DNA from: Saccharothrix luteola
GTDB lineage: Bacteria > Actinomycetota > Actinomycetes > Mycobacteriales > Pseudonocardiaceae
DNA: 64,000 bases
Reading direction: 5' to 3'
Assembly: GCF_020859565.1 (NCBI RefSeq)
Contig: NZ_JAJHUO010000033.1
Coordinates: forward strand, 52,202 to 116,201
Both the position numbers and the translations under genes were made by a program. Each line of letters opens with the position of its first letter. Position 1 is the stretch's first letter. Below the pieces are notes generated by a model. The model was not told the DNA's origin and ran no database searches. It was given only the letters and a program-made list of their open reading frames with translations. Below are positions 31,588 through 39,325 of the stretch, piece after piece.

Positions 31588-32882
31588 AACTGCAAGGACC
31601 AGCCGTTGATCCGGCCCGTGTCCGCGGACGCGACGTCCTGCACGCGCAGCTTCCACGTGCCGTTGGCGACCTCCGAGGACGCGTTCACCGTGTACGTGGT
31701 GACGACGTTGTCCGCGCTGTCGTTGCTCGACGTCTTCACCCGGTACGCCGAGCCGTCCGGCGCGATCAGGTCGATCACCAGGTCACCCCGGTAGGTGTGG
31801 GTGATGTCCACGCCGACCGCCAGCGCCGACGGCGCGTTGCCCGCGACACCGGAGACCGTGATCGGGCTCTCGACCGTGGTCAGGTCGGGGATGGTCACGT
31901 CGGCCGGGTTCTCGAACCGCGGCCCGGGCGGGTTGCCGCCGGAGCCGGCCAACGTCCACAGGGCGTAGGCGATGGCGTCGGTGTTGCGGTCCAGCGCGGT
32001 GGCGTCGACGTTGGACAGCGTGTCGCACGAGCGGTGGTAGCAGCGGTCGAAGGCGACGCCCGCCGTGCCGCCCCACTTCTGCGCCTGCGCGGAGGTCTTG
32101 GTGACCTCGGCGCCGGTGAACGTGCCGCCGACCGGGATGCCCGCCCTGGCGAACGCCGCGTGGTCGGACCGCCCGCCGACCGACGTCAGCTCGGTCGGCA
32201 CGCTGAACGCCGCCTGCAACGTCTGCTGCAGCAGCAACGACCCGGTCGGCTGGCCGGAGGCGCTGTAGACGAAGTAGCCCGGGTTCGGCGAGCCGATCAT
32301 GTCGAAGTTCAGGTACGCCTTGATCCTCGACCGCTCGGTCGTGGGCAGGTTGTTCACGTAGTACGTGGAGCCGATCAGGCCGAGCTCCTCCGCGCCCCAC
32401 CAGCCGAACCGGACGTGCTTGGTCGGGGCCAGGCCCTGCCGCGCCACGGTCAGCGCGACCTCCAGCAGGCCCGCCGAGCCGGTGCCGTTGTCGTTGATCC
32501 CCGGGCCGGCGCTCACGCTGTCCAGGTGGCCGCCGAGCATCAGGACGTCGTTCGGGTCGCCGCCCGGCCAGTCCGCGATCAGGTTGTAGCCGGTCGCGCC
32601 GTTGCTGGTGAACTGCTGCACGGACGTCTGGTACCCGGCCGCGTCCAGCTTCGCCTTGACGTGGTTGACCGACGCCAGGTAGCCGGGCCTGCCGTGCGCC
32701 CGGTTGCCGCCGTTGTTGGTGGCGATGGTCTGCAGGTCGTTCAGGTGCGCCTGGACGTTGGCCACCGGGATGTCCGGCACGGCCACCGCGCTCACCGGGG
32801 CCGCGGTGGCGACGGGTGGGCTCAACAGGGCCGCGGCGAGCAACAGCGCGCTCGCCACAGGGGTCGTCCTTCTCAAGGACAT
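31584..32882 (-). CDS. Secreted M28-family zinc aminopeptidase with C-terminal P-domain
   Basis: A 432-residue exported peptidase like the Streptomyces griseus aminopeptidase. The signal peptide is SLRRTTPVASALLLAAALL. The two-zinc site is visible as His in GGHLDSV, bridging Asp in INDNGTGSAG, catalytic Glu pair in WWGAEELG, Asp in LNFDMIGSP and His in CYHRSCDT. After about residue 320 there is a proprotein-convertase P-domain (ITHTYRGDLVIDLIAPDGS to RINGWSLQF). ATG 32882 has GGAGG five bases upstream. It removes N-terminal residues from peptides outside the cell. Confidence 0.93.
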   Translation of the reverse strand: MSLRRTTPVASALLLAAALLSPPVATAAPVSAVAVPDIPVANVQAHLNDLQTIATNNGGNRAHGRPGYLASVNHVKAKLDAAGYQTSVQQFTSNGATGYNLIADWPGGDPNDVLMLGGHLDSVSAGPGINDNGTGSAGLLEVALTVARQGLAPTKHVRFGWWGAEELGLIGSTYYVNNLPTTERSRIKAYLNFDMIGSPNPGYFVYSASGQPTGSLLLQQTLQAAFSVPTELTSVGGRSDHAAFARAGIPVGGTFTGAEVTKTSAQAQKWGGTAGVAFDRCYHRSCDTLSNVDATALDRNTDAIAYALWTLAGSGGNPPGPRFENPADVTIPDLTTVESPITVSGVAGNAPSALAVGVDITHTYRGDLVIDLIAPDGSAYRVKTSSNDSADNVVTTYTVNASSEVANGTWKLRVQDVASADTGRINGWSLQF

Positions 32883-33032
32883 GGCTGCCTCCGCAGGGTT
32901 TAGGGATAGCCACGCACGAGCGTGCGGGCTGTGCCACCCCTGCGGTAGCGACTTTCGTCGTGGCACGTTCGGACGCAGACCAGGCGATTCGGCCTGCGCG
33001 ATAGCTTCAGTGCATACCAAATCCAAGGAGCT

Positions 33033-33977
33033 CTACTGCTGAGCGCGTTGTGCGCGGGCCCGCCGCTTGCCCTCGTGCATCGCCTGGACGCGGGCCACCG
33101 GAATGGTGTGCCCCTCGGCGACCAGGTCGTCCGGGAGCTCCTGGGGCGCGGGCATCCGCGAGTGCCACGGGTCGTCGTCGCCGAGCAGCGCCGGCGCGGT
33201 CTTCACGGTGAAGTCGGCGGGCGTCACGGAGTCGAGGTCGTCCCAGCCCACCGGGAACGACACCGTGGCGCCCGGCCGGATGCGAGGGCTGTACGCGGCG
33301 GCCACGGTCGAGCCGTAGGCCCGCGTCGAGTCGAGGAACACCCGCCCGCCCCGGTCGTCCTTGATGAACGCCGTCGTGGCCAGCTCCGGGTCCAGGCGCT
33401 CGGCCCGTGCCGCCAACGCCCGGGTCGCGGCGGCCACGTCGTGGTCGACGCCCCGCACGGGCACGAACACGTGCACGCCCTTGGACCCGCTGGTCTTCAC
33501 CACGCCGGACAGCCCGTCGTCGGCCAACGCCCGCCGGACGAGCTTCGCCGCCGCCACGACCACCTCGAAGCCCGAGCCCTCCGGCGGGTCGAGGTCGAGC
33601 ACGAGGTAGTCGGGCCGGTCGAACGCGTCGGCGGGTGCCGGCGTCACGTGGTACTCGACCGCGCGCTGGTTGGCGAACCACAGCAGCGTGCGGCGGTCCT
33701 CGCACAACGCGTACCGGATCTCCCGCTTGGACGTCTCCGCCCACAGGGGCACGGTCCGCACCCACGCCGGCGTGTACTTCGGCAGGTTCTTCTGGGTGAA
33801 CGGCTCCTGGCCCGGCCGCACCCGCACCACCGACAGCGGTCGCCCGGCCAGGGCGGGGATGATCCGGTCGCGCACCGCGTCGAGGTAGTCGACGAGGTCG
33901 CCCTTGGTCGCCTCGGCGCCGTCGAACAACGGCTGGTCGAGGTTCGTCAGCGCCACGCCATCCCGCTCTTCACCCAT
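33033..33977 (-). CDS. Stand-alone LigD-type polymerase domain (AEP primase superfamily)
   Basis: A 314-residue protein equal to the polymerase domain of bacterial LigD. The metal-binding Asp pair is in YLVLDLDPPEG (near residue 127), and the nucleotide-binding motif is KTSGSKGVHVFVPV. No ligase or nuclease domain is fused, and no Ku gene is near. Such proteins add nucleotides at DNA ends in non-homologous end joining or fill gaps in repair. It lies between two secreted-enzyme genes on the same strand with spacers of 80-150 bases, so it is probably transcribed alone. Confidence 0.9.
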   Translation of the reverse strand: MGEERDGVALTNLDQPLFDGAEATKGDLVDYLDAVRDRIIPALAGRPLSVVRVRPGQEPFTQKNLPKYTPAWVRTVPLWAETSKREIRYALCEDRRTLLWFANQRAVEYHVTPAPADAFDRPDYLVLDLDPPEGSGFEVVVAAAKLVRRALADDGLSGVVKTSGSKGVHVFVPVRGVDHDVAAATRALAARAERLDPELATTAFIKDDRGGRVFLDSTRAYGSTVAAAYSPRIRPGATVSFPVGWDDLDSVTPADFTVKTAPALLGDDDPWHSRMPAPQELPDDLVAEGHTIPVARVQAMHEGKRRARAQRAQQ

Positions 33978-34015
33978 CGCACCACCCTTGCGGTTGACCG
34001 TGCCGCAGGCAAGCG

Positions 34016-34052
34016 GGACACGGCCCGCACCACAGGGGAACGGGCCGTGTCC
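34016..34052 (-). terminator. Hairpin terminator after the chitinase gene
   Basis: GGACACGGCCCG at 34016-34027 is perfectly inverted at 34041-34052 with a 13-base loop, ten bases past the stop of the minus-strand chitinase gene. Confidence 0.65.
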
Positions 34053-34061
34053 GGGGTTGGA

Positions 34062-35450
34062 TCAGGCGGGGAGCCGCCAGACCTGGTTGGTGGCGGCGAA
34101 GCAGTCCCAGATCTGCAGCCGGGTGCCGTCGGCCGAACTGGGGCCGGTGGCGTCGAGGCAGCGGCCCGAGGCGGGGTTGCGCAGCGTGCCGTCGGAGCCG
34201 GGCTGCCACTTCTGCGCGCCGGTGCCGTTGCAGTCCCACAGCTGGATCACGGTGCCGTTGGCGGTGCCCGCGCCCGCCACGTCCAGGCACTTGCCGAGGG
34301 CGCGCAGCGAGCCGTCGCCGGAGACGGTCCAGCTCTGCGCGGTGGTGCCGTTGCACGTCCAGAGCTGGATGGCGGTGCCGTTGGCGGAGGACGCACTGGC
34401 CACGTCGACGCACTTGCCCGCGATGCCGGTGACGGGACCGGTGCGGCCGGGCGGGGTGGTGCCGCCCATGACCGTGTCGTAGATGGCGCTGAGCAGGGAA
34501 GTGCTGCCGGTGGTGTCCTGCGACAGCTCCCAGTTCATCACGCCGCCGGCGTTGGCCATGGCCCACTGGGTCTTGCGCTTGATGGTGGGCACGCCGTTGT
34601 AGCACTGCTGCACGCCGCTGACGGTGACGCAGTCGCGGTTGGCGTTGGCCGGGTCCATGGCGACCAGTTGCGCGTAGGTGTAGTAGTTCGGCCTGCTGTA
34701 GAACGGCACGCCTAGCACGGCCTTGGTGGCGGGCAGGCCGCGCGACTTCCAGTAGTTGACGGTGCCGATGGACCAGTCGTAGTTGGCGTGCGGGCTGCCG
34801 CCGTCGTAGGCCATGATGTTGAGCCAGTCGACCTGGCCGAACACTGCGGTCTGGACGCCTTCCGCGGTGCCGCCGCCGGAGACGACCGCGGCGGTGAGGA
34901 GCTTGCCGCGGCTGTGCATGGCGGTGCTGAGCTGTCCCATGAGGGCGGTGAAGTTGGTCGCCGACGCGCCGGGGTCGGGGTACTCCCAGTCGATGTCGAC
35001 GCCGTCGAGGTTGTGCTGGTTGACCGCGTTGACCACGGCGTTGACGAACGTGGTGCGGCTGGTGGCGTTGGCGGCCAGGGCTTCGAACGCCGAGTCGTTG
35101 CCGTCGTTCCAGCCGCCGATGGCGAGCGAGACCCGCACGCCGTTGTTGTGGGCCAGGGTGACCAGGGACGAGAGCTTGCCCGGGTCGGGGATGGCCTGGA
35201 GCGTGCCGTTGGCGTTGGGCAGGGCGAACGCGTAGTTGATGTGGGTGAGCTTGGTGTACTGCACGGCGTTGACGCTGCCCGCCCAGGACGGCAGGTAGCC
35301 GACGCTCTTGAAGCCGTTGGGCAGGACGGTGGCCTGTGCCGCCGGTGCGGTGGCGACGGCCACCGCGAGGCCGGCCGCCGCCGTGGCGAGGGCGAGGCCC
35401 GCGGCGCCCCACCGGGTCGATGCGCGCCGTGATGGTGCAGGGGACTGCAT
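34062..35450 (-). CDS. Secreted GH18 chitinase with C-terminal ricin-type lectin domain
   Basis: A 462-residue exported enzyme. After the signal peptide (ending PAAQAT) comes a GH18 TIM barrel with SLAIGGW and the catalytic motif DGVDIDWEYP (near residue 150; the last Glu is the acid). Residues about 330-460 form a ricin-B trefoil with QxW-like motifs AQSW, AQKW and NQVW and repeated CLD/CVD...WxC pairs. It should cut chitin and hold the substrate through the lectin domain. Upstream AAAGGA gives a moderate ribosome-binding site. A strong hairpin follows. No DasR-type site was recognised by eye upstream. Confidence 0.93.
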   Translation of the reverse strand: MQSPAPSRRASTRWGAAGLALATAAAGLAVAVATAPAAQATVLPNGFKSVGYLPSWAGSVNAVQYTKLTHINYAFALPNANGTLQAIPDPGKLSSLVTLAHNNGVRVSLAIGGWNDGNDSAFEALAANATSRTTFVNAVVNAVNQHNLDGVDIDWEYPDPGASATNFTALMGQLSTAMHSRGKLLTAAVVSGGGTAEGVQTAVFGQVDWLNIMAYDGGSPHANYDWSIGTVNYWKSRGLPATKAVLGVPFYSRPNYYTYAQLVAMDPANANRDCVTVSGVQQCYNGVPTIKRKTQWAMANAGGVMNWELSQDTTGSTSLLSAIYDTVMGGTTPPGRTGPVTGIAGKCVDVASASSANGTAIQLWTCNGTTAQSWTVSGDGSLRALGKCLDVAGAGTANGTVIQLWDCNGTGAQKWQPGSDGTLRNPASGRCLDATGPSSADGTRLQIWDCFAATNQVWRLPA

Positions 35451-35549
35451 GGACGTGGTCCTTTCACAGGGGTGCCCACGGCCGTCGTTCGCGCGGATGG
35501 CGGCGGATCCGCGCGGTCGCCGGCCGGGGACTGGCAGCCGCGCCCGACC

Positions 35550-36443
35550 TTACTGGCGTACTTGATTCAAGTCACGATAAAAGTCGGCGGGCACTGCGAT
35601 GACGAGTCGTCGCAGGCGGGAGGGGTCGGCGATGACGTCGTAGGCGGCGATCCGGTCGTCCCGGACCGTGACGGTGAGGGCGAGCCGGAGCCGTCCGCGC
35701 GGTGCGACGACGATGCCGACGCGTCCGTCCACGAGGGCGGGTTCGGCGTGGCGCGCGTTCGCGGCGAGGACGACGGTCTCGGCGGCGACGGCACGCGCGC
35801 CGCGGACCTCGGCCGCCGCGCCGGGTGGCAGCACGGCGGGGTCGGCGCGGCGGACGACGTCGGGATCGAGCACGGCGAGCAGGGCGTCGAAGTCACCCGC
35901 GCGGGCGGCGGTGAGGAACGCGTCCACGACGTGCCGGTGGCGGGTGAGCTCGGCTTCGGGGAGCGCGGTGGTGCCGCGGACCTTGTGCCGGGCGCGACTG
36001 GCGAGCTTCTTCGTGGTGGCCGTGCTGCGGCCGACGATCGGCGCGATCCGGTCGAACGGGACGGCGAACGCGTCGTGCAGGACGAACGCGACGCGTTCGG
36101 CGGGCCTGAGCGCGTCGAGGACGACGAGCAGCGCCCGTCCGATCGAGTCGGCCAGCACCGCTTCGGTCTCGGGGTCGTCGGCGGCGGGCAGGTCGGGCAC
36201 CTGGTCGACGACGTCCTCGCGGCGGGCCCGGCGCCGGCGGAGCACGTCCAGGCACACGCGGGCGACGACGGCGCGCAGCCAGGCGGCGAGGTTGTCGATC
36301 CCGTCGGCGTCCACCCGGCGCAGCCGCAACCAGGTCTCCTGGACGGCGTCCTCGGCTTCGGGCAGGGAGCCCAGCATCCGGTGGGCGACCGCGCGCAGGT
36401 GGCCGCGGTGCGCCTCGAATCGGTCCGCCAGGTCGTCGCGCAT
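35550..36443 (-). CDS. SigJ-like ECF RNA polymerase sigma factor with SnoaL-like C-terminus
   Basis: A 297-residue ECF sigma factor. Region 2 is EAHRGHLRAVAHRMLGSLPEAEDAVQETWLR (about 9-40), region 4 is RVAFVLHDAFAVPFDRIAPIVGRSTATTKKLASRARHKVRG (about 118-160). The remaining 130 residues form an NTF2/SnoaL-like domain, as in the ECF41 group, where this domain regulates activity in place of an anti-sigma factor. The gene is divergent from the CBM2/beta-helix gene; ECF41 genes often sit beside their targets, but the usual oxidoreductase/DoxX-type neighbour is not directly adjacent. Confidence 0.9.
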   Translation of the reverse strand: MRDDLADRFEAHRGHLRAVAHRMLGSLPEAEDAVQETWLRLRRVDADGIDNLAAWLRAVVARVCLDVLRRRRARREDVVDQVPDLPAADDPETEAVLADSIGRALLVVLDALRPAERVAFVLHDAFAVPFDRIAPIVGRSTATTKKLASRARHKVRGTTALPEAELTRHRHVVDAFLTAARAGDFDALLAVLDPDVVRRADPAVLPPGAAAEVRGARAVAAETVVLAANARHAEPALVDGRVGIVVAPRGRLRLALTVTVRDDRIAAYDVIADPSRLRRLVIAVPADFYRDLNQVRQ

Positions 36444-36575
36444 CGGTCCCCTCCCGGTCGTCTACCGGGTGGACGAGCCGCGGCGGTGAAAGGTGACGGG
36501 CTCGACCGCCCGGCCTCGACGTGGTAGCCAGGGATCGACTCACGGCCGCCGCCGCGGAGCGAGGAGAACGATCGC

Positions 36576-38231
36576 ATGGGCAAGCGCCTGATGGCGGTGG
36601 GCGTCGCGCTCACCTGCCTGGTCGCGGTGCACGTCGGCTCGGCACGGGCGGAGGCGGCGGTGCTGTCCGCCGAGTTCAGCCGGTCGTCGGTGTGGAGCAC
36701 GGGGTACGGCGGGCAGGTCGTGCTGACCAACACCGGTGACGTGGAGAGCACCGGCTGGGTGGTGGAGTTCGACCTGCCGCCGGGGTCGTCGGTGAGCAAC
36801 GCGTGGAACTCCGTGCTCACCCGGGACGGGCAGCGCCACCGGTTCGCCGACGCGGGGTTCAACGGCCGCGTCCGGCCCGGTGGCACGGTGAGCTTCGGGT
36901 TCACCGTCACCGGCCTCGGCCTGCCGACCGGCTGCACGGTCGACGGCAGGCCGTGCGATGGCGGCGGTCCGGCTCCCGACACGTCCGCGCCCACCGTGCC
37001 CACGAGTCCGCGGGTGACGGGTGTGACGGCGGGTTCGGTGTCGTTGGCGTGGGGCGCGTCGAGCGACGACGTCGGCGTCACCGATTACCAGGTGCTGCGC
37101 GGCACGACCGTGGTCGCGTCGACGACGTCCACCGCGGTGACCGTCGGCGGTCTGCTGCCGGGCACGGCGTACGCGTTCACCGTGCGGGCGCGTGACGCGG
37201 CGGGCAACGTCTCCGGCGCGAGCGCCGAGGTGACCGCCACGACCGGCGCGGGCTCGGGGTCCACCGTGGACGTCTCCACGGCGGCGCAGCTCCAGGCGGC
37301 CCTGGCCGCCGCCGTCCCGGGGCAGACGATCCGGTTGGCCGCCGGCGTGTACCGGGGTTCGTTCGTGATCACGCGGCCGGGCGCCGCCGCCGCTCCGGTC
37401 ACGCTCACCGGTCCGGCGGACGCGGTGCTGGTCAACGACGGGCCGTCGGGTTCCGCGCCGAGCTGCCCGGCGCCGACACCGGGCTGGGACCCCGGCTACG
37501 GGCTGTGGCTGCACGACGCGCCGCACTGGAACCTGGCCGGGTTCACCGTGCGGGAGTCGAAGAAGGGCATCGTCGCGGACAACTCGCACCACACCGTGAT
37601 CGACCGCGTGCACGTGCACCACGTGGACGAGGAAGCCGTGCACTTCCGGCGCTCGTCGGCGGACGGCGTGCTGCGCGATTCCACGATCAGCCACACGGGA
37701 CTGGTGCAGCAGGGGTACGGCGAGGCCGTCTACATCGGGTCGGCCGATTCGAACTGGGCCTGCCACGGCAATTCCGGCGGCGTGGACCGCAGCGACCGGG
37801 TGCACGTGCTGGGCAATCGGATCGGGCCGGGTGTCGCGGCCGAGCACGTCGACGTCAAGGAAGGCACCTCCGGCGGCGTGATCCGGGGCAACGCGTTCGA
37901 CGGGACCGGCATCTCCGGGCAGAACTCGGCGGACTCGTGGGTCGACGTGAAGGGCGTCGGCTACGCGATCGAGGACAACACCGGCACGTTCGCCGGACCG
38001 GGGACGTTCGCCAACGGCTACGCGACCCACCACCCGGCCACCACGCCGTCGTTCGCCAACGGGTGCGGCAACGTGTGGCGGGACAACCGCTCGGACCTCG
38101 GCGGCGTCGGCCAGTACGCGATCCGGATCACGTCCACGTCGAAGTGCGCGGGCGCGCCGAACGTCGTGCACGCGTCGAACGCGGTGACGCGGGCGGTGAT
38201 CGGCCTGACCAACATCGCGATCACCCCGTGA
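36576..38231 (+). CDS. Secreted CBM2 - FN3 - right-handed beta-helix protein
   Basis: A 551-residue exported protein. It has a signal peptide (to about ARAEA), a CBM2-like domain (about 28-125; GWVVEFDLPPGSSVSNAWNS, with Cys near 119 and 125), a fibronectin type III domain (about 135-220) and a parallel beta-helix of about 320 residues (repeats such as GFTVRESKKGIVADNSHHTVIDRVHVHHV). It resembles pectate-lyase-fold enzymes, but I cannot assign catalytic residues. AGGAGA lies about eight bases before ATG 36576. It probably attaches to cellulose or chitin and acts on an associated polysaccharide. Confidence 0.85.
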   Translation: MGKRLMAVGVALTCLVAVHVGSARAEAAVLSAEFSRSSVWSTGYGGQVVLTNTGDVESTGWVVEFDLPPGSSVSNAWNSVLTRDGQRHRFADAGFNGRVRPGGTVSFGFTVTGLGLPTGCTVDGRPCDGGGPAPDTSAPTVPTSPRVTGVTAGSVSLAWGASSDDVGVTDYQVLRGTTVVASTTSTAVTVGGLLPGTAYAFTVRARDAAGNVSGASAEVTATTGAGSGSTVDVSTAAQLQAALAAAVPGQTIRLAAGVYRGSFVITRPGAAAAPVTLTGPADAVLVNDGPSGSAPSCPAPTPGWDPGYGLWLHDAPHWNLAGFTVRESKKGIVADNSHHTVIDRVHVHHVDEEAVHFRRSSADGVLRDSTISHTGLVQQGYGEAVYIGSADSNWACHGNSGGVDRSDRVHVLGNRIGPGVAAEHVDVKEGTSGGVIRGNAFDGTGISGQNSADSWVDVKGVGYAIEDNTGTFAGPGTFANGYATHHPATTPSFANGCGNVWRDNRSDLGGVGQYAIRITSTSKCAGAPNVVHASNAVTRAVIGLTNIAITP

Positions 38232-38313
38232 CGCGCGGGAGGTGCTGCGGATCTCCGCCGCGCAAAGCGGGGAAACACATTTCCGGACGCCGATCGGAAT
38301 CGCGGTGCGGCTT

Positions 38314-38332
38314 TTAGGTTAGGCTCCCCTTA
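38314..38332 (+). promoter_or_regulatory. Iron box (IdeR/DmdR type) upstream of the DUF1540 gene
   Basis: TTAGGTTAGGCTCCCCTTA matches the 19-base actinobacterial iron-regulator consensus TTAGGTTAGGCTAACCTAA, in its variant form with C at position 13, at about 17 positions. It lies 75 bases before the DUF1540 start, on or next to TAGGCT, a plausible -10 box. Iron-loaded DmdR/IdeR would repress here. Confidence 0.75.
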
Positions 38333-38407
38333 ATGATTTCGTGTTGCGGTACCCGGTGGTCGGTGGCACCGTCCCGGACAGGAAACCTGCTGTCCAGAGG
38401 AGCGGTC

Positions 38408-38734
38408 ATGACCACCACGGAAATGCCGGCCGTCAACTCGTGCACGGTCACGGGTTGTTCGTACAACCACGACGGTTGTCACGCTTTCGCGATCACCGTG
38501 AGCGGTGCGAACGGGGCCGCCGACTGCGGAACGTTCATCCCCCTGGCCCGCAAGGGCGGTCTGCCCAAGGTCGTCGCGCAGGTCGGCGCGTGCTCGCGCA
38601 CCGACTGCGTCCACAACGCCGAACTGGAGTGCACCGCGTCCGGTGTGCGCGTGGGGCCCGGGCAGGGCGACCACGCCGCCAACTGCCTCACCTACACCAG
38701 GGCGAAGGACACGGCGAGCCCGACGATGTCCTGA
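38408..38734 (+). CDS. DUF1540 protein with two Cys-rich motifs
   Basis: A 108-residue protein with two DUF1540 units, each with four Cys: CTVTGCSYNHDGCHAFAITV...DCGTF and CSRTDCVHNAELECTASGVRVG...NCLTY. The units look like small metal-binding knuckles of unknown function. ATG 38408 has GAGGAG seven bases upstream; an ATG at 38333 touching the iron box is less likely. The iron box upstream suggests that the protein is made when iron is scarce, fitting a metal-handling role. A hairpin follows the stop. Confidence 0.85.
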   Translation: MTTTEMPAVNSCTVTGCSYNHDGCHAFAITVSGANGAADCGTFIPLARKGGLPKVVAQVGACSRTDCVHNAELECTASGVRVGPGQGDHAANCLTYTRAKDTASPTMS

Positions 38735-38755
38735 GGGCGCACGACCGCCGCCGGC

Positions 38756-38781
38756 CGGTCAGCACCCCTCAGAGCTGACCG
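38756..38781. terminator. Bidirectional hairpin terminator
   Basis: CGGTCAGC at 38756-38763 is perfectly inverted at 38774-38781 with a 10-base loop, with CCGG/CCGGC extensions. It lies between the convergent DUF1540 and DoxX genes. Confidence 0.6.
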
Positions 38782-38803
38782 ACCGGCGGGGCGGGACGGC
38801 GTC

Positions 38804-39298
38804 TCAGCGCCGTCGGCGGTGGTGCCGTGCGACCACGAGCGAGGCGGCCACCAGCACCAGGTTCTTCAGCACGAACTCACCCGTGACGGTGAGCAGCAGC
38901 GGGTTGCCGTGGTGGAACGCCACCGCCGGCTGCACCACCAGTACGAGGAACGTGCCGAGCAGGTGCAGCGCCGTCAGCGCCGCGACCAGCCGCACCCGCA
39001 CCGCCAGGACCAGCGCCATGCCCGCCAGCACCTCGAACACGCCGACGGTCGGCACGAACCAGGACGCCGGCAGGAACGGCACGGTGTCGGCGACCAGGTC
39101 GCGCACCGGCGACGTGCCCGCGACCTTCAGCACCCCGAACCACAGGAACACCACGCCCAGCGCGATCCGCAGCAGCGGAACGCTCCGGTCGAGCACGCCG
39201 TCCACCGCGCGTGACGCCCCGTCGAGCAACGCCGTGCGCGAGGACCCCGTGGTCGGCGCCTGGTCGGTCTCCCGCTCGCTGGTCAGCTCGCTGGTCAT
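38804..39298 (-). CDS. DoxX-family membrane protein, last gene of the chorismatase operon
   Basis: A 164-residue membrane protein with four helices: PLLRIALGVVFLWFGVLKV, VGVFEVLAGMALVLAV, ALTALHLLGTFLVLVV and EFVLKNLVLVAASLVV. The pattern is that of DoxX/DoxD-like proteins. The first 35 residues are polar and cytoplasmic. ATG 39298 has GAGGGGG eight bases upstream and lies 27 bases after the stop of the 538-residue gene, so it closes the operon that begins with DAHP synthase. DoxX proteins are linked to quinone or thiol redox chemistry; a role in handling an aromatic product is only inferred. Confidence 0.82.
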   Translation of the reverse strand: MTSELTSERETDQAPTTGSSRTALLDGASRAVDGVLDRSVPLLRIALGVVFLWFGVLKVAGTSPVRDLVADTVPFLPASWFVPTVGVFEVLAGMALVLAVRVRLVAALTALHLLGTFLVLVVQPAVAFHHGNPLLLTVTGEFVLKNLVLVAASLVVARHHRRRR

Positions 39299-39325
39299 CC
39301 GTCATCCCCCCTCGTAGCGGTCGGC

